A stretch of 64,000 nucleotides of DNA from Halapricum hydrolyticum (lineage in GTDB: Archaea; Halobacteriota; Halobacteria; Halobacteriales; Haloarculaceae). Below are positions 56,826 to 64,000 of the stretch, one piece after another. The stretch spans positions 124,001-188,000 of the forward strand of contig NZ_JAOPKC010000003.1 in NCBI RefSeq assembly GCF_025517535.1, in the 5' to 3' direction. The translations under genes were made by a program, and so were the position numbers. Within the stretch, counting starts at the first letter, position 1. Every line of letters begins with the position of its first letter. The notes under the pieces were generated by a model, which was not told the origin of the DNA, did not search any database, and worked only from the letters and a program-made list of their open reading frames with translations.

Positions 56826-57899
56826 TCACTCGAAGATCGCGTCGAACGCGCTCGCGCCCATCGGTTCGTAGGTGCCTGCCGCGACGTTCTCTTCGACGTG
56901 ATCGGGCGACCCCATCCCGACCAGCGCGCTCGTCACGGCGGGGGCGCTCCGTGCGAAGTTGATCGCTCGCTGGGCGCGGGTCTCGCCGTCGAGTTCGGCC
57001 TCGACCCGATCGGGCATCTCCCGGGCTAGCTTCCCCTGCATGAGACTCGCACTGGTGAAGACGTCCACGTCTGCCTCGTGGGCAATCTCCAGTGCGCTCC
57101 GGCCGTCGTGGACGGCCGCCGTGAACGCGTCGGCCATGTACACGTTGAACGGCAACTGGATCGCCTCGAAGTGACTGCTCCCGTGGCCGACCGCCTCGGC
57201 CGCACGCTCGGCACGATCGATCACCTCGGGCAGCGAGAGGTGGCTCCCCTCGTCTCCGACCCGGAAGGCGTCCCAGGTCGCGACGCCGTACGCACCGATG
57301 TCGTCGTCTTCGACCCGCCGTTCGAGGAGTTCGAAGGTTGCTTCGAGCCCATCGTAGACGTCCGCCCGCGATCGAGCCTGCAGTTGCGTCTCGGGGTTGT
57401 GCACGTAGTAGAGGTCGACCCGATCCACACCGAGATTCGACAGGGATCGGTCGAGCTGATCGTCGATGAACTCCGGTGCGATGCAGTGTTGGCCGGCCGC
57501 CAGGTCCTCGCGGTCGACGATCCCGGGTTCGACGAACTCCCGGTAGATGTATCGACTGGGGTCGTCGGGCCGCTCGCCGTCGAACGGCAGAAAGCCGCCC
57601 TTGGTCGCGAGGAAGACGTTCTCGCGGTCGATTTCGCTGTCGCCGATCGCCGCGCCAACGACGCGCTCGCTGCGCTGGTGGCGGTAGTTGATCGCCGTGT
57701 CGAGGACGTTGATCCCCGATTCCAGGGCCGCGACGATCGCCTCCCGGTAGGCCGAATCGGCCTCGTCAGTCGGGTCACCGAGGTACGTGCCGACGCCGAT
57801 ACTCGACAGTGCCAGGTCGCCGAACGGCCGGAAGTACGTCCGGGCGAAGCTCTCGTGGAAGCGGTCGCGATAGGCCCAGGTCCCCTCGTAGGTCGCCAT
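56826..57899 (-). CDS. Aldo/keto reductase
   Basis: 357 residues with the (beta/alpha)8 aldo/keto reductase pattern. VGTYLGDPTDEADSAYREAIVAALESGINVLDTAINY carries the catalytic Asp-x-x-x-Tyr. VFLATKGGF follows with the Lys, and VDRVDLYYVHNPETQ has the His. NADPH pocket residues occur in YGVATWDAF and QLPFNVYM. The C-terminus (residues 300-357) completes the fold. Substrate unknown. The annotation is secure at family level only. Confidence 0.93.
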   Translation of the reverse strand: MATYEGTWAYRDRFHESFARTYFRPFGDLALSSIGVGTYLGDPTDEADSAYREAIVAALESGINVLDTAINYRHQRSERVVGAAIGDSEIDRENVFLATKGGFLPFDGERPDDPSRYIYREFVEPGIVDREDLAAGQHCIAPEFIDDQLDRSLSNLGVDRVDLYYVHNPETQLQARSRADVYDGLEATFELLERRVEDDDIGAYGVATWDAFRVGDEGSHLSLPEVIDRAERAAEAVGHGSSHFEAIQLPFNVYMADAFTAAVHDGRSALEIAHEADVDVFTSASLMQGKLAREMPDRVEAELDGETRAQRAINFARSAPAVTSALVGMGSPDHVEENVAAGTYEPMGASAFDAIFE

Positions 57900-57977
57900 G
57901 GACGGGGTTGGGGCGGCACGCGCAAAAGCCGCGCGGTGGTTTACTCCCGGTCAGGTGCGTGTCGTCCTCCCGTGTGC

Positions 57978-59141
57978 TCACTGCAACTCGCCGGTCATCG
58001 CCTCGAACAGCCGGTCGCGAAACTCCGCAACAGTGAGACCATCGCCGGGGCCGAGCCCCTCCATGTGTTCGATCGAGAGCTGTCCGCCGCCCATGCGGGC
58101 GTGGCCGCCGGCCTCGGCCATCGGGATGTCCTCGACTGCGGCTTTCAGCGCCTTGCCCATGTGCACGCGGTCGTCACGGGAGCGTCCCGAGAGGTGCAAC
58201 GTGCCGTCGCGTCGGCCGAAGACGACGATCGCCGTCACGCCCTCCAGCCGGAGCAGTTCCTCGGCCGCCTGTGGGATCGCGTCCACGTTCCCCACATCCT
58301 CGACGTCGCTGACGGCGAAGGCGTTGCGGACGTCACGGCTGGTGATCGCTCGCGCTTTGACTTCGAGTACCTCGGCGTCGACCTCGGGATTGGCGACCCG
58401 GTCGAGCAGTTCCTCGTCGACGCCCCGGTACAGGAACCCGGCGGCGTCGAACTCCGCCGGCGAACACCCCTTCGTCAGGTGCTTGGTATCCGACTGGATC
58501 CCGTACAGCAGTCCAGTCGCGAGTTCGTCCGGAACCGTTGGTCCATCGTCCATGTCCGTCGGATCCCACCCCAGATCATCGAGATACTCGGTGACGATCG
58601 TCGCACACGCGCCGTACTCGGGGCGGACGTCAGTGAACGTCTCCCCTGTCCCCTCCCCTGGGTGGTGGTCGACGACTGCGATCGGGTCGATCCCGTCCGC
58701 ACCCGGGAACCCCCGTGGTTCGTTGTGATCGACCAGCACGACCGTCTCCGCTTCGAGATCGCCGGCCGTCTCGATCCGCTCGAAGTCCTGGTCGAGTACG
58801 GTCTGGAACGCGCGGTTCTCCTGGCGACGAATCTGGCCCGGGTACTGGATCGACGCGTCGGTTTCGATGGCGTCCGCGAGCGACTGGACGCCCATGGCAG
58901 AAGCCATCGCGTCCGGATCGGGATTGGGATGGAGCAGTATCGCGACCTCGTCCTGGTCTTTCAGCACGCCCCGAAAGCGCGCTGCAGGCGAGCGCCGCCA
59001 CCTGGAGAACAGCCACCATCCGACGGCCACGAGCACGAGGACGACGAAAACAGCACCGACTGCTATCGCCGGTCGTTCCCCGAGCAGGGATACGACAGCG
59101 TCGATCTGAGAGACGACGCCCCCGTCGGCCCCGGGCAACAT
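57978..59141 (-). CDS. Membrane-anchored DHH/DHHA1 phosphoesterase
   Basis: 387 residues. A single N-terminal membrane helix (about 27-46) is followed by the DHH domain. It has HPNPDPDAMASAMG (motif I), VVLVDHNEPRG and AVVDHHPGEG (the DHH signature). The DHHA1 domain comes last, with AEAGGHARMGGGQ near residue 345. Homologues hydrolyse nanoRNA or cyclic dinucleotides. Anchoring by one helix recalls GdpP-type enzymes without the GGDEF/PAS modules. Encoded 111 nt downstream of lrp on the same strand. Confidence 0.9.
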   Translation of the reverse strand: MLPGADGGVVSQIDAVVSLLGERPAIAVGAVFVVLVLVAVGWWLFSRWRRSPAARFRGVLKDQDEVAILLHPNPDPDAMASAMGVQSLADAIETDASIQYPGQIRRQENRAFQTVLDQDFERIETAGDLEAETVVLVDHNEPRGFPGADGIDPIAVVDHHPGEGTGETFTDVRPEYGACATIVTEYLDDLGWDPTDMDDGPTVPDELATGLLYGIQSDTKHLTKGCSPAEFDAAGFLYRGVDEELLDRVANPEVDAEVLEVKARAITSRDVRNAFAVSDVEDVGNVDAIPQAAEELLRLEGVTAIVVFGRRDGTLHLSGRSRDDRVHMGKALKAAVEDIPMAEAGGHARMGGGQLSIEHMEGLGPGDGLTVAEFRDRLFEAMTGELQ

Positions 59142-59252
59142 ACCACGGTGTGGTTCGCCAACGACAATGAAGGTTCCCCCTTCTGTCGGCCGGGTAGCAT
59201 CTGTCGGACGGACTGGATCACGGGCGTCGATCTGTCCGTATCGAAACGCCGG

Positions 59253-59708
59253 TCACTCGACGTCCAGATCGAACTGCTCGTGCTCTTTTGCGGCGTTGAG
59301 AACGACGCTCGTGTTCGATTCGTTGATCTCGGGATCGGTCAGCAACCCCTTGATCTGGCTGTTCATGTCGTCGGTATCGAGGAACTTCCCGACGGCGATG
59401 ACGTCGTAATCGCCGGTGACCTCGTAAACGCTCATCATCTGATCGTGCTGGCGAAGCGTCTCGGTCACGTCCGGAAGCGCACTCCCTTCGACCTTCAGCT
59501 GGACAATCGCTGTCACGTCGTAGCCGAGTTTGTCGTAATCGACTTTCGGCGTGTACCCCTGGATGATCCCCTCGTCTTCGAGCGTCGAGAGATGGTTCGA
59601 GACGGTCGTCACCGACACGTCCATATCGTCAGCGAGACTCCGGAGACTGGCCCGCCCGTCCCCCAGAAGCGCATTCACTAACTTACGATCCAGATTTTCG
59701 TACGTCAT
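59253..59708 (-). CDS. lrp: Lrp/AsnC-family regulator next to glnA
   Basis: 151 residues. An N-terminal helix-turn-helix (about 5-60, RASLRSLADDMDVSVTTVSNHLSTLEDEGII) is followed by the RAM effector domain (about 65-150, VTAIVQLKVEG, VYEVTGDYDVIAVGKF). It is transcribed divergently from glnA with 128 nt between starts, the arrangement seen in other haloarchaea for the Lrp that regulates glutamine synthetase. A TAAAATTCTAATG box (minus strand, near 59733-59744) about 27 nt upstream fits a leaderless start. Confidence 0.93.
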   Translation of the reverse strand: MTYENLDRKLVNALLGDGRASLRSLADDMDVSVTTVSNHLSTLEDEGIIQGYTPKVDYDKLGYDVTAIVQLKVEGSALPDVTETLRQHDQMMSVYEVTGDYDVIAVGKFLDTDDMNSQIKGLLTDPEINESNTSVVLNAAKEHEQFDLDVE

Positions 59709-59836
59709 ACTAGCTTCCCTCGCAACCGACCCATTAGAATTTTACGAACATACATTTCTGTCTCGGGGTTCGACCAGAATTGCGCAAAGCAGCAGGGTTT
59801 TTATGGCAGCACCATATTTCACACCTGTCGATTACA
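59709..59836. promoter_or_regulatory. Divergent lrp-glnA control region
   Basis: The plus-strand box TTTTTATG (59798-59805), 32-39 nt before the glnA ATG, would give a leader of under 10 nt. The minus-strand box near 59733-59744 serves lrp. The AT-rich middle (59735-59770) is where Lrp sites would be expected. Confidence 0.55.
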
Positions 59837-61195
59837 ATGACAGGCGAACTCTCGACGGAGGAACAGGCGGTCCTCGAGGAAATCGAGGAGAAGAACGTAG
59901 ATTTCCTGCGGCTACAGTTCACGGACATTCTGGGGACAGTGAAGAACGTCTCGGTCCCGGCCGACCAGGCCGAGAAGGCGTTCACGGAGGGGATCTACTT
60001 CGATGGCTCATCGATCGAAGGCTACGTGCGGATCCAGGAGTCGGACATGCGGCTGGTTCCGGATCCATCGACGTTTGCGATCTTGCCGTGGCGGAGTCGC
60101 GACGAGATCGACGGCGGCAACAGCGCGCGGCTCATCTGTGACGTCCACGACACCTCGACGGACGAACCGTTCGTCGGAGACCCGCGTGGCGTGCTGAAAG
60201 ACGCGCTGGACCGCGCCGCGGAGATGGGCTACACCGTCAACGCCGCACCCGAACCGGAGTTCTTCCTGTTCGAGGAAGACGAGAAGGGGCGTGCGACGAC
60301 CGAGACCAACGACGCCGGGGGGTACTTCGACCTCGCACCCAAAGACCTCGCGAGTGACGTCCGCCGTGACATCATTTACGGACTGGAGGAGATGGACTTC
60401 GACATCGAGGCCAGCCACCACGAAGTCGCCGAAGGGCAACACGAGATTAACTTCACCTACGACGACGCGCTGTCGACCGCCGACAACGTCGCGACCTTCC
60501 GTGCCGTCGTTCGCGCGATCGCCGCGGAACACGACCTGCACGCGACCTTCATGCCCAAGCCGATCCCGCGGATCAACGGCTCGGGTATGCACACCCACAT
60601 CTCGCTGTTCGAAGACGGAGAGAACGCCTTCCACGACGAGGACGACGAGTTCAACCTCAGCGAGACGGCTCACAGCTTCATCGCCGGCGTCCTCGAGCAC
60701 GCGCCCGCACTCGCCGCCGTCACGAACCCGACGGTCAACAGCTACAAGCGCCTGGTGCCGGGCTACGAGGCGCCGGTCTACGTCGCCTGGAGCGACCGAA
60801 ACCGTTCGGCGCTGATCCGCAAACCTGCCGCCCGCGTCCCGGCTGCCAGCCGGATCGAGGCGCGCTTCCCCGATCCGTCGTGCAACCCCTATCTCGCGTT
60901 CGCGGCGCTCATCCACGCCGGGCTCGACGGGATCGAGAACGATCTCGAATGCCCCGATCCGGTCCGGGAGAACATCTACGAGTTCGACGAGCAGAAACGC
61001 GAGGAATACGGCATCAGCACGCTGCCGACCAACCTCGGCGAGGCGGTCGACGAGCTCGAGGACGACGAGGTCGTTCTCGACGCGCTCGGCCCGCACATCG
61101 CAGAGAAGTTCGTCGAGGCCAAGCGCTCGGAGTTCCAGGACTACCTGGTGGACGTCTCCGACTGGGAACTCGACCGCTACCTCGAGAAGTTCTAG
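59837..61195 (+). CDS. glnA: Glutamine synthetase, type I
   Basis: 452 residues. It makes glutamine from glutamate, ammonia and ATP. Signature blocks: FTEGIYFDGSSIEGY (near residue 50-65), PEPEFFLFEEDEKG, HHEVAEGQHEINF (metal-binding Glu and His), KPIPRINGSGMHTHISLF (ATP/glutamate loop) and IRKPAARVPAASRIEARFPDPSCNPYLAF. The adenylylation Tyr loop of bacterial GSI-beta is not present. Regulation is probably by the adjacent Lrp. ATG 59837 agrees with the promoter position. Confidence 0.97.
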   Translation: MTGELSTEEQAVLEEIEEKNVDFLRLQFTDILGTVKNVSVPADQAEKAFTEGIYFDGSSIEGYVRIQESDMRLVPDPSTFAILPWRSRDEIDGGNSARLICDVHDTSTDEPFVGDPRGVLKDALDRAAEMGYTVNAAPEPEFFLFEEDEKGRATTETNDAGGYFDLAPKDLASDVRRDIIYGLEEMDFDIEASHHEVAEGQHEINFTYDDALSTADNVATFRAVVRAIAAEHDLHATFMPKPIPRINGSGMHTHISLFEDGENAFHDEDDEFNLSETAHSFIAGVLEHAPALAAVTNPTVNSYKRLVPGYEAPVYVAWSDRNRSALIRKPAARVPAASRIEARFPDPSCNPYLAFAALIHAGLDGIENDLECPDPVRENIYEFDEQKREEYGISTLPTNLGEAVDELEDDEVVLDALGPHIAEKFVEAKRSEFQDYLVDVSDWELDRYLEKF

Positions 61196-61202
61196 ACGGA
61201 CG

Positions 61203-62111
61203 CTACGCGTCGTTCTGCCGCCGTATTTCTTTCTCGACGCGCTCACCGACCAGCGGCATCGCGACGACCGCAAGTCCGCCCACGAACGCGATCGGCCCGG
61301 CGGCTTCCGGCGACAGCGAAACGACCTCACCGAGGAGGAGTAGCGGTCCGGCGACGACCACACCGCTCACGACGGTCGCGGCGGCCGCCCGCCGCGTCGG
61401 TGAACGAACGAGCCCGTCCGCAAAGACGTACCAGCCGAGGGCCGCGCCCGCGGCGACGCCGGTGAGCAACACGAGATCGGTGATCGGGCCGACGATCATC
61501 AGCCCGACGGCGCCGACGACCGCACCGAGTGCAAACACCCGCTCGGGCTCCTGTAGGGCGATCGCGATGGCGAGTACGACCAGACCCACTCCGATCCCGG
61601 CGAGCACGTCCACCAGGTAATGCAGGCCGAGCACGAGCCGCGAGATCGAGACGACCACGACGAGTCCGGTGGCGATCGCTACTCGTGTTCGCGGCCGCCC
61701 GGTGCGAAGCGCCCAGGCCAGCCCACCGAACGCGACCGTCGAGCCGATGGCGTGCCCGCTCGGAAATCCGTGTCCCGATCCGGTCGAAAACCACTCGTAC
61801 AGCGGCCACAGGCCGGCCGGAACCAGACCAGTCTGCGGAGCCTCGCCCGCCCCTGGCGGCCGGGGAAGCCCGAACAACTCTTTGGCGACTGTCACGACGA
61901 CGAGGCCGGCGAGTACCGTACCGAGGACGACCGCAGCACGTCGACGGTCGATCGCCTCGTCGACGCGAGGTAACTGGGGTCCGACCCAGTAGGTGACTGT
62001 CACGATCAGCAGGAGAAACCACACGTCACCGAGCTGGGTCACGAGCGAGAAGAGAACGATGACCGCGTCGGGAAGCTCACGCAGCCACGACTGGACGCCG
62101 AGCCCGCGCAT
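61203..62111 (-). CDS. PAP2-superfamily membrane phosphatase
   Basis: 302 residues, about eight membrane helices. The three phosphatase motifs are in order: KELFGLPRP (residues about 79-87), HGFPSGHA (about 115-122) and SRLVLGLHYLVDVLAG (about 157-172). Catalytic Lys, Arg and His residues are present in all of them. The C-terminal 120 residues are extra membrane helices of unknown role. Probable lipid-phosphate or pyrophosphate phosphatase. Convergent with glnA (7 nt). Confidence 0.92.
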   Translation of the reverse strand: MRGLGVQSWLRELPDAVIVLFSLVTQLGDVWFLLLIVTVTYWVGPQLPRVDEAIDRRRAAVVLGTVLAGLVVVTVAKELFGLPRPPGAGEAPQTGLVPAGLWPLYEWFSTGSGHGFPSGHAIGSTVAFGGLAWALRTGRPRTRVAIATGLVVVVSISRLVLGLHYLVDVLAGIGVGLVVLAIAIALQEPERVFALGAVVGAVGLMIVGPITDLVLLTGVAAGAALGWYVFADGLVRSPTRRAAAATVVSGVVVAGPLLLLGEVVSLSPEAAGPIAFVGGLAVVAMPLVGERVEKEIRRQNDA

Positions 62112-62113
62112 CG

Positions 62114-63352
62114 TTACCGCCGGAAGTCACGAACCTTGTCAAGTAGTTTTCCGGGGACGCCGACGGCGTTGACAGTCACGCCGACGAGGGTCATCAGCAC
62201 GTACAGTCCCAGTGTCGACAGCCAGATCACGATCATCGAGAGGAACGCGACCCAGCCCGACAGGAAGTAGAAGGCCCCGAGCGTCATCACGGTTCCGTAC
62301 AGCAGCACGAGGTACGGACCCCAGCCGGTGGCGTGGCCCCGGCGGACGCGCTTGCGAACGTACCGTTTGAGGTCCCGTTCGATCTCGTCGCGGTGGAGCG
62401 TCCGCTCGTCGATCCGGGTCTGCAGCTCGTCGATCTCGGCCCGCAGGTCAGCGATTTCTTCCCGCTGTCGGGCCTCGCCGGTGCCACCGTCAGCGTCGTC
62501 GGCCCCCGAGTCGCTCATTCGTTGTTCGGTGTCTCGATGCGCACCCTGTTGTAGTTGCCGGTCTCCGACGGCCACGTCGCCGGCGAGGACGCCGTTGAGA
62601 ACCGCCCCCAGAAGGAGGAGGATACCCCCAATGTAGAACCACGTCACGAGCAACAGGACCGCTCCGAGGACGCCGTACAGCGCCGACCCGCCCGCACTGG
62701 CGGCGTATACCTGAAACAGGGCACTGAGTACGGTCCAGCCCACAGCCGCAAACGCTGCACCGGGTAGCGCGTCACGGACGCGCACGTCGACGTCCGGGAA
62801 GATCACGTATAGCGGCAGGAACGCGACCGTCAGGACGATCGGCAGCCCGATCGCTGTCGGCACGCCCGCGGACGAGAGACCGACAAGCCCGGCGAGTGCG
62901 GCCGCGAGCACGACCGCGCCGATGGCGACGCCGACCGCGAACAGTGCCGTGATGGCGTTTCGGAACTGCGTGAACAGCGTCACCTCCCGGTGCGTGTCGT
63001 AGATCATCGAGAACGCGACGTCCAGTCCCCGAAAGAGCTTGAGTCCGCCCCACAGCAGGACGGCGAGCCCGATCGCGGTTGCGCCGCCGCGCCCCTGGGC
63101 GGTCGTCAGCGCTGATCGCACGAGTTCCTCACCGCTTGGGGTCAGTGTGCCGCTCAGCTGCCGGATGACCGTCTCCGCCAGTGCGTCCCCGCCGAGCGTC
63201 GAGGCGACCGACAGCGCCAGCAGCGACAGCGGCAGCAGCGATACGAACGCGTAGTAGGCGATCGCCGCAGCTAGCAGCGTCAGCGGCGACCGTCTGACGA
63301 CCGCCAGCAGCGTTCGTCCGACCGAAAGTGCTCGCGTTGCCCGTTCGTGCAC
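62114..63352 (-). CDS. YihY/BrkB-family membrane protein with C-terminal coiled coil
   Basis: 412 residues from GTG 63352. Residues 1-275 contain six membrane helices and the YihY/virulence factor BrkB pattern (LTLLAAAIAYYAFVSLLPLSLLAL, WGGLKLFRGLDVAFSMIYD). A polar region with a short coiled coil (REEIADLRAEIDELQTRIDERTLHRDEI) follows. Two more helices close the protein. The coiled-coil extension is not part of the bacterial family. Function unknown; the RNase BN label once used is not supported. It is 2 nt downstream-adjacent to the PAP2 gene on the same strand. Confidence 0.88.
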   Translation of the reverse strand: MHERATRALSVGRTLLAVVRRSPLTLLAAAIAYYAFVSLLPLSLLALSVASTLGGDALAETVIRQLSGTLTPSGEELVRSALTTAQGRGGATAIGLAVLLWGGLKLFRGLDVAFSMIYDTHREVTLFTQFRNAITALFAVGVAIGAVVLAAALAGLVGLSSAGVPTAIGLPIVLTVAFLPLYVIFPDVDVRVRDALPGAAFAAVGWTVLSALFQVYAASAGGSALYGVLGAVLLLVTWFYIGGILLLLGAVLNGVLAGDVAVGDRQLQQGAHRDTEQRMSDSGADDADGGTGEARQREEIADLRAEIDELQTRIDERTLHRDEIERDLKRYVRKRVRRGHATGWGPYLVLLYGTVMTLGAFYFLSGWVAFLSMIVIWLSTLGLYVLMTLVGVTVNAVGVPGKLLDKVRDFRR

Positions 63353-63465
63353 GTCTCCCTGTGGGAGCGTCGAGAACAAATACGACGGGGGTCGGCCGGG
63401 CGCAACCACCACAACGAACAGCGTGGACCGAAACGTGTTTCGCCCCGTCCGAACAACGCCCTGGC

Positions 63466-63846
63466 ATGCACGATCGAATCGAGCGCGTGACCGGCGCCAT
63501 CACGTCGACAGCGCTCGTCGCCGCTGGCGTGCTGCTCGCGCCCGCGTTCGCCGGGCTCGGTGCGTCGCTGGCGCTCGCGGCCGTGACGCTGGGCGTGACC
63601 GTACTGGCCTTCCTCGCTCGCGAGGAGATCGGCGCGCTCGCCCCAGTACCGTGGCTGCGCTTGCACTTCGAAACCGTCTGGGCCGGAGCGGCAGCGGCCA
63701 CGCTCGTGCTCGTCGCGTTCGCCGGTGCGACCTCCGCGGAACTGCAGACGCTGGGTGCCGTCGTCGGCCTGCTTGGACTGTTTAACTACCTGCTTCGGCC
63801 GATCTATTTCACGCTCGGGAACGTGTTCGCGCGAGTGGCGAAGTGA
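63466..63846 (+). CDS. Small haloarchaeal membrane protein
   Basis: 126 residues with four predicted membrane helices (about 10-28, 32-50, 68-88, 92-112). No named family is recognised with confidence. ATG 63466 begins MHDRIERVTGAITSTALVAAGVLLAPAF. Divergent from the YihY-type gene. It is followed by the structured region at the window end. Confidence 0.7.
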   Translation: MHDRIERVTGAITSTALVAAGVLLAPAFAGLGASLALAAVTLGVTVLAFLAREEIGALAPVPWLRLHFETVWAGAAAATLVLVAFAGATSAELQTLGAVVGLLGLFNYLLRPIYFTLGNVFARVAK

Positions 63847-63863
63847 TGCTGTCTCTATCTTGA

Positions 63864-63960
63864 ATCAGCGAGAGAATCCCACCCTTCCCGCGAAGGACGA
63901 GCGTTCCGACGCTCAGTCGGAACCGAGGACTGAGCAGGGCGGGAGTGAATCGCGTAAGCT
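63864..63960. ncRNA. Possible structured RNA or transposon-end segment with alternative hairpins
   Basis: Four pairings are possible. CCTTC-CCGC-GAAGG (63883-63896) and GTTCCGAC-GCTCA-GTCGGAAC (63903-63923, 8 bp) are two. GCTCAGTC (63911-63918) with GACTGAGC (63928-63935, 8 bp) is mutually exclusive with the second. The fourth is an imperfect outer pairing of TCCCACCCT (63877-63885) with AGGGCGGGA near 63936-63944. The combination suggests a folded RNA or an IS605-type right end rather than coding sequence. No gene is seen to the window edge. Confidence 0.4.
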
Positions 63961-64000
63961 CTGGTGAAAAACCGCCGCGTTACTGCTGGTCGTGAGTCTC

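Noticed and set aside
57078..59681. Very long plus-strand open frame (over 860 codons) opposite the aldo/keto reductase, DHH and lrp genes
   Set aside because: It is antisense to three clearly recognisable genes, shows no domain and arises from GC-rich third-position bias.
60008..61363. 450-codon minus-strand frame opposite glnA
   Set aside because: Glutamine synthetase on the other strand is complete and highly conserved; the antisense frame has no motif.

Overview
The window is a GC-rich chromosomal segment from a halophilic archaeon (class Halobacteria). Evidence: the predicted proteins are strongly acidic. Many genes have a TATA-like box about 25-30 nt before the start codon and so look leaderless. 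Gene families typical of or restricted to haloarchaea occur throughout: GfcR, CofH, a TFB paralogue, a PibD-type prepilin peptidase, a CMI4-like protein and HVO_0758-type zinc fingers. The genus cannot be fixed from sequence alone. A fermentative or anaerobic lineage (Halorhabdus-like) would fit the hydrogenase content. No rRNA, tRNA or CRISPR array was seen.

Region 1 (1-20366) is the striking part: three different [NiFe]-hydrogenase systems side by side. (a) Minus-strand genes 5048-1123 encode a membrane-bound, complex-I-like group 4 hydrogenase: NuoA-like, NuoB, NuoC, NuoD, NuoH and NuoI-type subunits. An antiporter-like gene continues off the left edge, and a HycI-type maturation protease sits between on the plus strand. 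(b) Minus-strand genes 15594-8769 encode a soluble hydrogenase with a full NuoE/NuoF/NuoG-like diaphorase joined to a group 3 small and large subunit and followed by its own protease. The domain set resembles electron-bifurcating [NiFe] HydABCSL enzymes. (c) Plus-strand genes 15864-20366 encode a four-subunit sulfhydrogenase-type (group 3b) NAD(P)-linked hydrogenase plus a third protease. Operons (b) and (c) diverge from one AT-rich intergenic region. An AI-2E-type transporter, a flavin reductase-like protein and a PAS histidine kinase lie between (a) and (b).

Region 2 (20395-36783) is chromosomal housekeeping. It holds methyltransferases, a second histidine kinase, glutaredoxin and a nucleobase group (NCS2 permease, GfcR, PyrE, Upp). 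It also holds Sua5/YrdC, a solitary Cas4-like nuclease, a PiT phosphate transporter, a CNNM/CorC-type CBS protein and a phosphoglucosamine mutase-type enzyme. An 82-bp palindromic element with perfect 16-bp terminal inverted repeats sits directly at the end of upp.

Region 3 (36781-38310) is a decayed IS1341/IS605-type tnpB element inserted exactly at the stop codon of the mutase gene. The tnpB frame is itself interrupted by a roughly 60-nt insert made of two perfect hairpins.

Region 4 (38308-64000) is again chromosomal. It includes hisI, a PfkB kinase, prepilin peptidase, cofH, a MATE exporter, a Na+/Ca2+ exchanger, UspA, purC, a TFB paralogue, purB and an Hsp20-like protein. Further on are a Nudix hydrolase, GpgS, an MFS transporter, an aldo/keto reductase, a DHH phosphoesterase, the divergent lrp/glnA pair, a PAP2 phosphatase and a YihY-type membrane protein. 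Several short tandem repeats sit at gene ends. A foldable sequence with two mutually exclusive hairpins closes the window.
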